From: Platycnemis pennipes
Lineage: Eukaryota; Arthropoda; Insecta; Odonata; Platycnemididae
Reading direction: 5' to 3'
Assembly: GCA_933228895.1 (NCBI GenBank)
Contig: OW121848.1
Location: 133,752,615 to 133,816,614, forward strand
DNA: 64,000 nt
In this document: piece after piece, positions 43,286 to 54,756 of the stretch
How the letters are laid out: every line of letters starts with the position of its first letter
Position numbering within the stretch: position 1 is the stretch's first letter
Program-made: the position numbers and the translations under genes
Notes under the pieces: model-generated
Told to the model about the DNA's origin: nothing
The model's database searches: none
Seen by the model: the letters and a program-made list of their open reading frames with translations, nothing else

Positions 43286-44410
43286 TCAGGCCTCACTGGG
43301 CACTGTGTGGGTGCTTCTCACATCTGAACCGCACAGAGTCGAAACAAATTAAAATTTAAAATAATAGCGCATACGCGTATTTTAAAAATAAGACTGGCAA
43401 GGAACGACTGGATATTTGTTTCCCTCCTCTCCCTTTCTCTTCTCTTTTCTTTCCTCCCGAAATTTATCGCCCGTTCCGTCCCAGACACCACGATTATATG
43501 CCTCGGGACACTCCGTTTTCTTTCTCCCGGGGAGACTACACACCCTCCTCCCTCTCCTTCCTTATTCCTATCTCTCTTCCTCTTCTTCCTCTCCCTCCTC
43601 CTCCACAAGGGGAAAGATTTCGGACGGGGGACACGCGAGCATAGTCTCGGGAGGAGGTGCACACGGACAGACGGAGAGAAATGCAACCCGTTCAGGGGTA
43701 GGCGTCGGTGGGATGGGAGGCCGGTGCGACCTCCTCGGAGGAACTCGGTTTATGAGTGCAAGGCTCCTTCTTCTCCTCTTCTCTCGCCCCACGGAAAAGG
43801 CCCTCGGTGGTTTGGGCAAGGGGTCGGCAACCTTTTAGAAGCCCCCCCCCCCCCCGTACGAATTATGGATTACTTTCCTTAACGGCACCGACGTGCATTC
43901 GCGCAAAGTGCGCGCGAGAGAGTACGCGCGACATAAATTATCGTTGCGTCTTTTTTTTCCCGCTCCTTCAGTAGGGTACGTACTCTTCCTCGACTCGCCG
44001 TGAGGGCGCGCTGTGGCCTTTTATCTGACCAGCGAATTGCTCGCCTTCACAAAGTTCACGGGAACAAAAAAATAAAAAAGGACGAACCAAAACCGACCAC
44101 TTGTTCTAAAAGCAAACTATGATTCAGTAAGATGGTGGATTGTTTTGGTCACCGCTAAACTGCAGTCAACTTGATGGTTATCATTTAAAAAAAACAGGTA
44201 AATTAAAATTTTTATCTTTCAAATACATTGGTCATTGGAAAGGGTTAGCTCAGGACGATACTATAATTCCATGGAAAACAATAGAAAAGGAAAACTTAGC
44301 GTTTACGGATTACGGAGTGTGATAGATACCAAGATATATGGGCAAAGATGAACATTTATCCATGCAAATTACTAGGTAGTGACGAAGCAGTCATTGAAAA
44401 GAAATTTATC
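43286..44410. other. Spacer with GC-rich/pyrimidine-rich island, no gene
   Basis: 43410-43980 is C/T- then G-rich, with a C homopolymer at about 43842-43855. Frames up to 140 codons are compositional mirror images on both strands. Confidence 0.55.
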
Positions 44411-44411
44411 A

Positions 44412-45712
44412 TCACCAATCAGCAATCTTACGATTGGATTGACGGAGCTCTCCACTCTTTTTTTTTGCTCTCAGCTAATCACTTCATATTTACGTATTTC
44501 TTCTCTTTCACGTCCCTCTATATATCTCACGCAAAACCTTCCTTAACCGTTCTTCCCGTCCACTTGCCCCTCGACAATTGTCTTCATCAGGCCATCATGT
44601 CTCCTGATGTGGCCGATCAAGTTGTCCCGTCTTCTTCTTATGGTATTCAGAAGACTTCTCTTTTCTCCCACTCTTCTTCAGACTTCTCCGTTTGTCACTC
44701 GGTCGATCCATTTAATCTTCATCATTCTTCTGTAGCATCACATTTCGAATGCTTCCACCCTTTTCTTTTCCGCTGCTGTCATTGTCCTTGCTTCTTCGCT
44801 GCCATAAAGAAACACGCTCCAGATGTACATACGTTCTGATTAATTGTTTCCTTACTTCTACGCTTGTATTTCCAGCAGTAAGTCGATTCTTCTTGGACCT
44901 GGGCTATTCTACTGACTATTTCTTTCTTACTTTGTCCATCGTCGGTTATTCAGCTTCCCGCAGAATTCCTTTCATAATTCCAAGCATTGAATTCCAACCC
45001 ACCTTGTCAAAAGCCTTATCCAAAACCACAAAGCCATTGAACATCGGCTTGCACTTATCTATTATCTTCTCTATGAGCAGCCTAAGGGCCAATGCTTTCA
45101 CCTCTTCAAATTTCTGTTTTCCTAGTTCAACGCTGGTTTTGGCCTCTTCTTTCTTGCTGCAAACCAGTATCTTAGTGTTCTTCTTGTTGATATTCAGCTG
45201 TTATCTTGCCAATGTCCTTTCCATGGTCATTAAAATGTCACTCAGATCCCTCTCTGTCTCTGCTATGAGTACCTACTATGTTATCAGCGAATCGTAGCAC
45301 TCTAAAATTTCTCCTTAATGTGGAGTGGATATTTACTCCGAAAACCTATCTTTGATTTCATTGATGGTTCTCTTAATGTAAACCTTAAAAATTATGGGAG
45401 ACAGTGCTCAGCTTTGTCTCAACCCATAATTTGTTTTTGATTTTTCACAGTTGGATTTATTTTACTTTAGATTTTATCTCAGATTTTATCACAGATACTT
45501 GGTTTTGAACGCAAACTGCCGATAACTCTTCGGTCACTGTAAGACACTCGAATTCCTTTCGGAATTTCTAGCATTTATTTCCAATCCACGTTGTCAAAAG
45601 CCATCTATAAATCTACAAATACAATGAAATTTGGTTTGTTCTTCTCCATTCTCTTCTCTATAAGCAGCCTAAGGGCCAATATCGCTGCCCTTAGGCTGCT
45701 CATAGAGAAGAG
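44412..45712 (-). mobile_element. RTE-like LINE reverse transcriptase mosaic
   Basis: Read leftward on the minus strand: a first motif A block (FDNVDWK-like, 45640-45578), motif B (ALSPIIFKVYI, around 45410), a degraded motif C region (LECYDSL, around 45295), then a second motif A block (DKAFDKVGWNSMLGIMK, around 45020-44960), then the C-terminal tail (RLTAGNTS, TYVH, LIGH) and the CCAATCTTACGATTG-like end near 44425. So it is a scrambled or composite copy with motif A twice and many stops. At the right edge, 45648-45674 and 45685-45711 form a near-perfect hairpin at an inversion junction. Confidence 0.75.
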
Positions 45713-45714
45713 GA

Positions 45715-46060
45715 GATCGGGTTGTTGTGGTGGCTAGAGTATAAGTCTCCAATCCCAAGGGTCCGGGTTCGACTCCCGGCTGTGGTGGATTCTTTTAGTG
45801 GAAATCCGGTCCTTACTTGAGTGCCTAGTGGAGGGCATTTTAGGTTCAGACTCCTTCCGTCGGATGGGACGTTAAGTCGTGGTCCCCTTGGCGCCTGTCG
45901 TTAAAAGTAGGCTAAAGCCGACGCCGGGTTTCTCTCCACCCTTCCTCCCTTCGCTGAAAACTCCTACTATTACCCAATTACGTACCTATCCTAAATGGTG
46001 CAAATAACCTCAGCAGTAAGTCGCTTCCCCTAAATTACATGGCATAACAAAACAACAAAA
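45715..46060 (+). mobile_element. SINE-A, full-length plus-strand copy
   Basis: Head GTGGTGGCTAGAGTATAAG (A-box region) and GGTCCGGGTTCGACTCCCGG (B-box), body TACTTGAGTGCCTAGTGGAG, CGGATGGGACGTTAAG, CGACGCCGGGTTTCTCTCC, end AGTAAGTCGCTTCCCCTAAA. An AAC/AAA-rich 3' tail follows. Best reference copy of the family here. Confidence 0.9.
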
Positions 46061-46412
46061 TAAAACACAACATAACAGACGGAAGAGACAAAAGTATGAG
46101 AGACCAATTGTCGGACCGAACGATTCATGCATTATTCCTACGCATAAATACACGAGTATAAATCAAATAATGTATAATACTTTCAGTATTCCTACGCATA
46201 AATACACGAGTCTAACTCAAATAAAGTATAATACTTTTAGACACAACACACAATATTCATAATCCTTAATTAACTAAGTTTTTTCAGCTAAAATTCAACT
46301 TCACTGATGGTAACCTAACCTCCCCTGCACTTGCCCTTGCAGCGGCTCGTAGGGTAAAATTTTGATGTGCAAAGAAAGATACTTCCTTAGCATTCGTAGA
46401 GGTTATGTAAGA
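46061..46412. other. Spacer with a short direct repeat
   Basis: ATTCCTACGCATAAATACAC is repeated at about 46134 and 46190 (unit about 56 bp). No gene. Confidence 0.6.
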
Positions 46413-46424
46413 GTGTGGAATTAT

Positions 46425-46702
46425 CTAACTGCCATGGTGGCCTTGTGGGTAGAGTGCTGGGCTACAGACGCGTGCTGGGCCCAGGGCAGAAGGCTTTATA
46501 GACTCTACCACCTAAAATCCTCGCGATTCAATTTTCTGTGTGTTAAAACTTCGTAGGTAATCGCAGGTGGCACAGGGAAAGGGACCTACCCCTCTCCCCC
46601 TACCCTGAATGTGTGAACTTCACACGCCAATGGTTTACTGCGGCGTGAGCTTAACCCTCACTAATGAAATCAACCTTCGGGTTGAACATTTAGTGAGTGA
46701 GT
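46425..46702 (+). mobile_element. SINE-C, tRNA-derived SINE with 12-bp target duplication
   Basis: The 278-bp insert is flanked by GTGTGGAATTAT at 46413-46424 and 46703-46714. The head resembles a tRNA A-box (GCCTTGTGGGTAGAGTGCTG). The 3' part contains GTGAACTTCACACGCCAATG and ends in CCTTCGGGTTGAAC and a TAGTGAGTGAGTG tail. The same 3' block recurs at 60912-61000. Distinct from SINE-A. Confidence 0.8.
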
Positions 46703-46714
46703 GTGTGGAATTAT

Positions 46715-46904
46715 GTGGGTTCGTTGGCTGGAGTGCTGACTCCCCACACTCCTAATCCACGTACTCGCAGTGACAAGTCTACCAATGGTATGCCGACCCC
46801 TACATGAGTGCTTAGTGGAGTTTTTTCCATGGACTCCTTTTCCTAGGAGTAGGTTAGTATCGACATAGGGTTTCACTCCTCCCGTCCTCTCTTTCAGGAA
46901 GAAT
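46715..46904 (+). mobile_element. SINE-A, diverged fragment
   Basis: GTTGGCTGGAGTGCTGACTC head, then CCCCTACATGAGTGCTTAGT, TAGGAGTAGGTTAGTATCGA and GGGTTTCACTCCTCCCGTCC. The 3' end is lost at the junction with Rep-1. Confidence 0.65.
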
Positions 46905-47640
46905 GGGGGCGTATACTCGGAACCGAAATCACTATTTTTGCACGAAATCGATAGATGAAAACGAAAAATGAATTTTGAAAATGAAAAAAAACGAATTTTA
47001 GTGAAAAAAGATCTTTTAGCCATAGTCATTCCCTCATAAATCAAAAATTAAAATAAGAAAAAGGCGACGCCCTCCGAACGAGCTGCGTTAAGGATCACTA
47101 CGTCATCCACCTCCCGTCCTTGACTGTTTTGACGGAAAGGGAGGGGAGTGGAGGTGGGGGCGATAGATCTACGCTCACAGATCCTGTCGCAACCACTTCT
47201 ATTGGCAGAGTCAGCTATGGATCCTCCACTGCGAGGACGTGAAAGAGCTTCGCAGTCTCAGTTGCGATTGGACGGAGTGGATGACGAAATAGTCCTTTAC
47301 ACACCCACTTTTCCGAAAGGATTAATAACATAAGTTTTTCACCATTTATAACTCGAGAAATAATTGACGGATCGAAGAACGGAAAAATAGGGGCCTTTTT
47401 ATTTTACAAACCCTTTCATATTCGAAGACAGGGACATCCGAGCCAAATTTCTTAGCCGAACCATTGGCATGTTATTTCATTTTCTCCTCCCAGTAGATGA
47501 TTGAAAGGTCAACCGGAAAACCGGTTTCGGATATATAATTCCTACTATAATTAGCATTCCGATATTTCTGAATTAGAAGTTCACCTTAATTCTTCTATCG
47601 GATTCAACAATAAGAAAATTATGATAAACGATCCCTTTCC
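46905..47640 (+). repeat. Rep-1 copy with an internal insertion
   Basis: Ordered Rep-1 blocks from GGGGGCGTATACTCGGAACC to GATAAACGATCC. Compared with the copy at 3392, about 180 extra bases (near 47415-47595) separate the TTTACAAACC block from ATCGGATTCAACAATAAG. The extra segment contains ACCGGAAAACCGGTTTCGG and looks like a nested foldback or SINE remnant. Confidence 0.75.
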
Positions 47641-48055
47641 TCCCCCTACCTAATATTTATGCTATCGTTAATGATACTTAATAGGTCACTTCACAAAATA
47701 ACAAGAAGGTTTAATATGAAAGTTCACATGTTGTACTGTCTACTTATCTTGAACAACATATGCTACCACGCCTAAGTCGACAGCACCATGTCTACATCAG
47801 GTTGAACAAGTAGGGTACTGCTGGCTGGCAAGTTACTCACCATCCTCTCTCCACGTAGCAGGGAGAGATACGCCTTGATGAACTCTTCGAAAGACCCTAC
47901 GGAACAGAGCGAACATATGGGCACAAAATAATCGGTTAGCAGAAATCAGTTGAAAACAATTAGGAAAAAAAGCAGCTTCTGGAAATTGGTATGATGTGAT
48001 TTTACCGTAGTAGTGGAAAAGGTGATATGATTTGTCCTACTACTGCTAAAGAAAT

Positions 48056-49054
48056 CCCAGTAAACACAATGTGTTGCGGAAACGTCGCAGAAAGGTTGCA
48101 CGAGGTTGCAGGATGCCACGTCGTTTGGCAACGTTTCTACAACGTCATAATTATGTCGCTGATGCACTTGCTTGGTCAGAAAAATTTAATTACAAAATAT
48201 TTGAGCCAGAGGATACATATATTAAAATTCCATACTTCCTCTTTATGAGACACTGATTGTATATGGGAGTGGAATATTCACTAGGTTGCAGAAAGGTTGC
48301 GACATGTTGCAGGTCGCATTGCGAAGTCTTATTTGGACACAGTTTACCCCAAACATATATTCAAATGTGGGGTTTTTATAGAGTTTTTTCATCTTCTGAA
48401 GCAAATTAGCTCTTTCCAGTGAAATATTTTTTTTTCGGTCATGAGACAATTTTTCACACTTAGAAAATGTTCATATGAGATAGCAAAAGGGGAGACGGCA
48501 CGAGAACAATATACATATTCGATACATCGAACGCTATGCTATCCCGTCAATCCCATCTGTTTGCTCTCTGTCTAGCGCTTGCCTTTTTCGGCGTGGTTTT
48601 GTGTTCTCTGGAAATCCCGTAGAATATTCTACAATTATTTGACCCCTACCTGTTTGGATATCGATTTTTGGAAGTCATATACTGTTTTATTGCCTCTCAT
48701 TTGTTTTTGACTCGTCTCGTTTGGATTGTGATTATTGGAAACTGTATTGGTACTCTCTCGTTAGTATTGACCCATGCCTGTATGGAATAATGTATAAATA
48801 TTTTTTCTGCAAAGGAATATCTCGAGTATTATTTTAAAGGGTTGCATAAATGTACCAAGTACGTTGCAGGAGTTGCATAAGTGTTGCAAATATGTTTCAC
48901 CAGAGGTTGCAGTTACGTTGCCATTACGTTGCAGGAACGTGGTAGAGAGGACTTATGGCTGCTTTTGCGACGTTGTCAATACGTTGCAGCAACTCCAATT
49001 TAGTTGCAGTGCAACGTTTCCACAACGTTTTCACAACACATTTGGTTTATAGGG
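48056..49054. mobile_element. GTTGCA-rich terminal-inverted-repeat element, 1 kb
   Basis: The ends are inverted: CCCAGTAAACACAATGTGTT at the left against CCCTATAAACCAAATGTGTT read inward from the right, continuing with GAAAACGTTG and GTTGCA words. Both subterminal regions (48072-48330 and 48835-49030) are packed with GTTGCA/TGCAAC words in both orientations. No transposase frame, so it is non-autonomous. Flanking AT dinucleotides could be a target duplication, but this is weak. Superfamily not assigned. Confidence 0.75.
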
Positions 49055-49094
49055 ATATTTTACCGCGTAATAGAACCTAGTCCCGACCTTAATC

Positions 49095-49210
49095 CGCCAA
49101 AAACATAATACTCATGCCCGAGGTGAGATTTGAATTTACGACCTTGCATTGTCAAGTGGGTGCGTTTCCAACCTGACTACTCTTCATCCAGCTCTTTATT
49201 TTCCTCCAAA
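49095..49210 (-). mobile_element. tRNA-like SINE fragment
   Basis: The reverse complement has a tRNA-like head (GTAGTCAGGTTGGAAACGC) and a B-box-like AAATTCAAATCTCACC spaced as in a tRNA. The 3' limit is unclear. Confidence 0.45.
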
Positions 49211-50595
49211 ATATTCTTCACGCAATTGAATATTCAGATATCTGCGATGAAAAAATTAAATTCAGCTACTGGTCACATTATCTAGCAAAAATAATTGGAA
49301 CGGCGATTTTTTCTCTTAGCTTGTGCCTCCGCCCGTTCCATTATAAAACTTTCAAAAGACGGTCCTCGCAAATTAGAACGGAGTGAATGACATCTCACAC
49401 ACTAGCGAGCGTACCACCTTTACCGAGTGACGCAAGTGCCTATCCGAAGCGACCAATGTCGTAAATTCACTCCAGCGAAACCCCGAACCCCAGGAAAAGA
49501 GGACTCCACGGTAGGTTTAGCATTCGGTCTTGAAGTCAACCCTTATCTCTAGCAATCACCGGAATACCAAAAAAACCGCACGCGTTTCGGATGAGACATA
49601 TGGTCCGCGCCGCATGGAATCAAACCAGAAGAGGGCAAAACCAGTATGGCCGCGGCCGTTAATTCTTTCTGGATTGAGCCCGCATGCCCGGTGTTTAGCA
49701 TGGCTTTTTAATATACATGAGTTCCCATCACCATGGGGATGGGTTCATATGTTCGCCGCTACTCTCCCGTCTTTTTTTTTTATTCCAGGTCACTTTTTCC
49801 CCTCTACCTACAAACCTCTTTTGTATTTCAGGTGGGAGGGAATATACATTTGGCGCGCTCATCACTTCCGTTCCAACTTGTCGGTATCCCACGCTTCCCT
49901 TCTCCTCCTACTCCAAACCTCCAACCCCCCGCCCCCTTTAGTTGTACCACGGCACGCGTTTCCGCACGAAACAATGCTCTGCACGCTCGGATGGGATCCT
50001 CATCCCGACTCTCTCGTGACGCGCGCCATCTTGTCTCTCCGTCATCCTTTCAACCGGCGTCGGTCAAATTGCACTTTGTGTTTTTTTTTCTAGAGACATT
50101 TGACTGGCTCCTATTCACTTGTCTCATGTAAAATTGAGCGAATGATTCGGTATCCTACAGAGAGCGTGGTGTAGGGGGAGGTTGGAAGTCGGGTGATGTA
50201 AGAGGGGACGTTTTGACAAAAAAATAGCAAATTCACACGGCTGTGGAAAAAGGAAAAACTGGACAAGAGATGCTTTTCCTCGTTAGGAGATACTCGAGCG
50301 CAATTCATAGGAGTGGACAGACGGGATACAAGAAAGGAGGGCTTCTCGATTTCCCTCTGTTAATCGTTTCATGTTCCGGTTGCCAAGTTTTGGATCGCAA
50401 AACCAAGATAACATCGTACCGTTGATCATTGGGTTAATCTAATCTGGCTACCACAACCTAGTAGAATCAAGATTTTTCACATTTACCATTATTATCCAAG
50501 CTGATGATGTCATACCCACTAGTGCGCCTGCACACATCCCTACTCTAGTCTCTTGCAACTCGAGAATACAAACACATTATAATTATATTTTCAAA
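49211..50595. other. Spacer, GC-richer part, no gene
   Basis: 49600-50110 is GC-richer. Frames up to 187 codons lack domains and overlap in several phases, so they are rejected as genes. Confidence 0.55.
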
Positions 50596-50597
50596 CT

Positions 50598-50656
50598 TTT
50601 TATCCCCTGCCACACAACCTCACGGTGGCTTGCAGGGTATCGTGTAGATGTAGATT
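50598..50656 (+). repeat. Rep-B fragment
   Basis: CCTGCCACACAACCTCACGG, then TGGCTTGCAGGGTATCGTG and TAGATGTAGAT: the 3' end of Rep-B only. Confidence 0.7.
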
Positions 50657-50869
50657 TGCACTGCAGTCAAGATCTCTCAAATCTCGTGTTCGTGATCCAA
50701 TAGATGGTGAACTCCGTTTATGTTGAGGCATATTGTCACCTGGTCTCAGATATTTTAAACACTTTATAGACAAAAACTAATCAAGAGGCGCATTAAGGGG
50801 GCGTGGAGTACTCTCTGGTTGGGGATAGTAGTTATTAGGTGAGAAAATCATTAAATAATATCATAGGAG

Positions 50870-51150
50870 CCATGAAGAGTTGGAGGATAATTGAGTAGAG
50901 AGGGGAATTATTAAGGAACGGATAAAAGTTGAAGAGGAACCCGGCGTCAGCATCCGCCAATTCGTAACTGAAACTGTCAAGGGGTCCACGGTTTGACGAC
51001 CTATCCAGCGGACGGGGTACTGCACTCGAAGTACTCTCCAAAATGCAATAAAGTGGGGATCGATATACCTGAGAAAATTCCCCGCCGGGAATCCAACCCC
51101 GGTCCTCATGAGGGGCGACCAGTACTCAAACCACAAACCTGAGCCGATCA
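50870..51150 (-). mobile_element. SINE-A, minus-strand copy
   Basis: GGGTCCACGGTTTGACGACC, CTATCCAGCGGACGGGGTAC, TGCACTCGAAGTACTCTCC and a tRNA-like head GGGAATCCAACCCCGG (B-box reversed), with TACTCAAACC near the right end. The 3' end (left) fades into a G/A-rich sequence. Confidence 0.75.
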
Positions 51151-51257
51151 TTGTTCACTGGTCGGATTATAGCTAATGCCTTCCACATTTCAGAAGGAAG
51201 ACGCCAACTAGTGTACACAATGGTTTCGGACCTTACTTGATGGAATTCCTTGATATC

Positions 51258-51423
51258 TGGTAAAGAAGAAGAAATTAATCTGCAATTCCACATTATTATA
51301 AGTTTTATTCTCACGACCGGTTTCGCCGCAGATCTCCTCCAGAAACCTCGAAAGCGGACGTGACAATAAAAGTTATTAACATGTGGAATTGCATAACTAT
51401 TTCTTCTTCTTTTCCTGTTACCA
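51258..51423. mobile_element. Foldback element
   Basis: Arms 51258-51327 and 51352-51423 are inverted: AAGAAGAAGAAAT, TGCAATTCCACAT, TTATTGTCACGTCCG-like blocks on each. The left arm in reverse gives CTGGAGGAGATCTGCGGCGA followed by AACCGG, a variant of the hammerhead-like layout seen in other foldbacks. Confidence 0.75.
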
Positions 51424-52136
51424 AAGGCGACTACGATTATACAGGGGGTGGCAACATTACTTTCTTTTTTATATGGATATATCCAAATAAACGATGTAAG
51501 GTATCGGTTAATTCTTTCCGACTCGGGATTCGCTCATTTTTGGTTTCGTCCCCACCAATCTCTCTCTCTTTCTCCTCATTTCCTTCAATCCCCCCCCCCT
51601 CCTCTGCTACTACCCCCACTCTCACTTCCCCCAGAGAGCCAACAGCTACCACCATCGGATGAGTGACCACCAGTCGGGCCACAGCACGCGTCGTGCGTTG
51701 CGGGGGTGGGGGGAGGAGAGGAAGAGGAGACGATGGAGGGGGGGGGGGGGGTGGATTCGAAAAAAAAGAAGAAGAACGGATTCCGCCCCCTACCATCCTC
51801 CAACCCCCGCCTCTGTGGCACGGGTTCATCCAACCCCTCCCCCTCCACCCCCCGCAGACAAAAAGGTGGCGCACCATTAATTGAAATAATGGGAGGGATG
51901 TCAAGGAGGGAATAGAGGGAGGGTCGGTGGCGATTGTGAGATCACCTGAAGGGACTCCGTCATGGGGCCCTCACTCCAGGAGGGGAAGAGGGCGGCTGCT
52001 GTTAAATCCTGCGCTTCCGTTCGTGAGTTTCCATTGGCTGGTCGTTTCCACACTCCCATCGCTGACGTCACATTCGAACGGATCTTCTAAACAAATCCAA
52101 TCGCATAGTAGCAGTAACAATCTAACTGACACATAT
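51424..52136. other. Low-complexity GC-rich tract, no gene
   Basis: Runs of C (51591-51600), G (51737-51751) and A/G dominate 51560-51920. The many overlapping frames are artefacts of these runs. Confidence 0.65.
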
Positions 52137-52137
52137 T

Positions 52138-52640
52138 AGGTGCGTCCGAAAAATAATTTCCGTTAGACGAAAAAAATATTTTAATTTTATTTTTTACTAT
52201 AAGAGTGTACACGCATTACACTATTTTTCTACTCAGTTATTTATGCATGTTTCAGAGTGAGAAACCATTTGTCGTATCGCCTCTACATTGAAAGATACCT
52301 CCAACAAAAAACGACGTTGTCTTGATAACACAGAAAGAAAAACATGAGCCAAAGTTTTCTCTCTGTGTTATCATGTTTCGCTTCCACTCCATATCGCCTG
52401 AATCTTCAGAATTTGACATGTTGTCTTCTTTCACGTCGTGACGTCAGATAGGAAATAAATTCCGTAAGATTCACGAAAAGAAATATTATTTTAGTTTAAT
52501 TTTTTTCGCATTATAGCATGCGCATGTTACACTATTTTTCTACGTATTTTTCATCGCTCATTTGGCATGTTTCAGAGCGAGGAACCATTTCTTGATCCTC
52601 TCTTCCTTGTAAAATATCAACAAGAAAGCAAATCATGTTT
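52138..52640. repeat. Diverged tandem duplication, period about 311-320 bp
   Basis: TTACACTATTTTTCTAC at about 52216 and 52526, and GCATGTTTCAGAG(T/C)GAG at 52245 and 52565, with AAACCATTT-like continuation. The first unit starts TTAGGTGCGTCCGAAAAATA, faintly like a mariner end. Between the units an inverted pair (AACACAGAAAGAAAA against TTTTCTCTCTGTGTT, 52328-52372) could fold. No ORF. Confidence 0.6.
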
Positions 52641-53054
52641 TTGCCTTTTTTTCCATCGTCATCTTTGTTGAACCCCCTAGCCGGGAAGAAACGAATTTCG
52701 GTGTGAAAGGCAATGAAGGTGTTAGGTATGAGCCGTGAGGGTTCCAGTCGGAATCGTCGTAGTTCAGCTGTTCTTCGGGAGGTGTTTTGCGGTGGTGGCG
52801 TGCGTGGATAGGAATTGTAAATGGCATTATTACAGTCACAGAACTTGCGACCAAATTTTTTAACGTCCTTTAACACGATTGACACCACAGAGTGCAAACA
52901 GTTCCTGGCAGCCTCAAATTTGGGTCAATATATGCAACTTACGACACTATCGATGTCTCGGCGAAAATCTCAAACGTAAGTTACTTTCTGTACGCATTAA
53001 CGGCTATGCAAAACAGAGTGTGAAAGAGCCATTTGAGACATTACTTCCTGCATT

Positions 53055-53250
53055 GGGGGCGTTAACTTGAAACCTAAATCACTATTTTACACACGAAATC
53101 GTAGGATGGAAACGAAAAATGAACATTCGCGGAAAAATTAATCTTGTAACAAGAGCCACTCACTCATAAATTAAAAATTGAAACAAGCAAAAGGTGACGC
53201 CGAACGAAAGAGCTGCACTGAGGACTTGTACGTCATCCACATCCTATCTT
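53055..53250 (+). repeat. Rep-1, 5' fragment
   Basis: GGGGGCGTTAACTTGAAACC, a diverged ACGAAATCGTAGGATGG block, ACTCATAAATTAAAAATTGA and CAAAAGGTGACGCCGAACGA. It stops before the G-rich block. Confidence 0.7.
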
Positions 53251-54755
53251 TTATGTATGAGTTTATTTAGCGAGACAGGAAATATTCGTCTGCTGAATTT
53301 ACTATTGTGTTTCAGAGCCCCTCGAGCTCTAGTGAATATGCATTAATAATAGCCTGTTGAAACTATCAAAGTTAGAAAAGTCTCCTTCTTCAAACATGGC
53401 ATTAGTAGTCGTTTTATAGGCTCCGGGACATCCTGATCGTGGAGTCCTCTTCTACCGCGAAGTATGGCGTGAAGTTCGCCCGGCGACTCCAGGGGTTAAT
53501 TACTTTCGATGAAGAGGTTAAAAAAAATAATGAGAAACTACCCTATTGATATGGCAAACCCTGCGACAGGTTCTGATGAAATGAGAATTATCCACTCTGA
53601 AATTGAATTTTTATTCTGTCGCCATATCCGAAAACTTTCGAAGTATGGAGCAAATGAAATCTCGGTTGCCTCATTGAATTATCTAATTAAGGTTATAATT
53701 GCCAGAAGTAAATTCTCAACTGCAGATGCCCATTTCTCCAGGTTCGTGTTCAAGTTTTTCTAACACTTGGTTGCCTAAGAGTACGTTCAAACGCGGCGAC
53801 AATACCACTCTCTGTTTTCCCACTCGTCGTGTCAAATGCCGCACTCCCCTATTCGCGTGAGAGCCGCTCAGGAGAAGTCTGGTGAGTTTTGGGAAGGGAG
53901 TCGCTTCAACGAGTCGGAACACTTAGGAGTATGGCGAAGGGGGGTGAAGTTGGAGTGGTGGGGATTAAGTGGGTAAGAGGAGGATAGTGTGTATGCTTGG
54001 GGAAGGGGGGATAGGCTACCACCCGTCTCGCTTTTCTCCCTCACCTCTGATTGGTCGGGGATTCGATTCGGGGATTCTCAACGGCTTCCGGAAGACCCTC
54101 CAACGTCTTCCGCTACTCCCATTCTCATTCCTCCCGCGCCAATCTCCTCTCTCGCTCAGTTTGAATGACCTCTCGTGCGTGACCGACGTCTACCAACTCG
54201 TCTTCCCCATCTCCACTATTTCCGCTTCCTTCCCTCCTTCGCAGTCTTCGTGGAGTCGGCCTGAACATCCCGAACTCTTGACTTCATCGCACCGCTTTTA
54301 AATTCACTCCCTGCGAATGTGAATTCGACGAGGGATTACTGTTCAAATGTTCAGATTCCATTGCCCTGATTCGCCTATTATTCCCTTCTCCGTGATCTGG
54401 AATTAAATCAGAATTGCTGTCTCAAGAATGGTCAGTGACAGACGGTTATGTGTTGGCCTGCCGCAAAACGGAATGAAAAGAATGGAACTTCCAGCAATCC
54501 AACATTTTTTCTGAACCCACGATGGACGCTGTCAATAGAAGTCATCTTGAGTTTTAGTTTCTCCAAATGCTGAAGTTATTAGTGACATCCAATCTAAGAT
54601 CTTAATCACGAACACTACATTCTGCTTTTCAGAGGATCTGCTAAATATGAAACACTAGTTTTAAGCGTCAGCAATGTAACACCGCCTAATAAAGTGGAAT
54701 GTGTGAAGGTACTTAGTGGCTGCTCTAAAAAAATTAACCGAATAGGTGAGGATAC
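53251..54755. other. Spacer, no gene
   Basis: 53900-54300 is GC-richer, with frames up to 110 codons and no domain. Nothing else recognised. Confidence 0.55.
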
Positions 54756-54756
54756 C

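Noticed and set aside
43416..43838. 140-codon serine/proline-rich frame
   Set aside because: Created by CT-rich tracts; the opposite strand is equally open.
44348..45297. 163- and 182-codon plus-strand frames
   Set aside because: They are antisense to the RTE-like reverse transcriptase relic on the minus strand.
51437..51904. 155-codon minus-strand glycine-rich frame
   Set aside because: Produced by G and C homopolymer runs.
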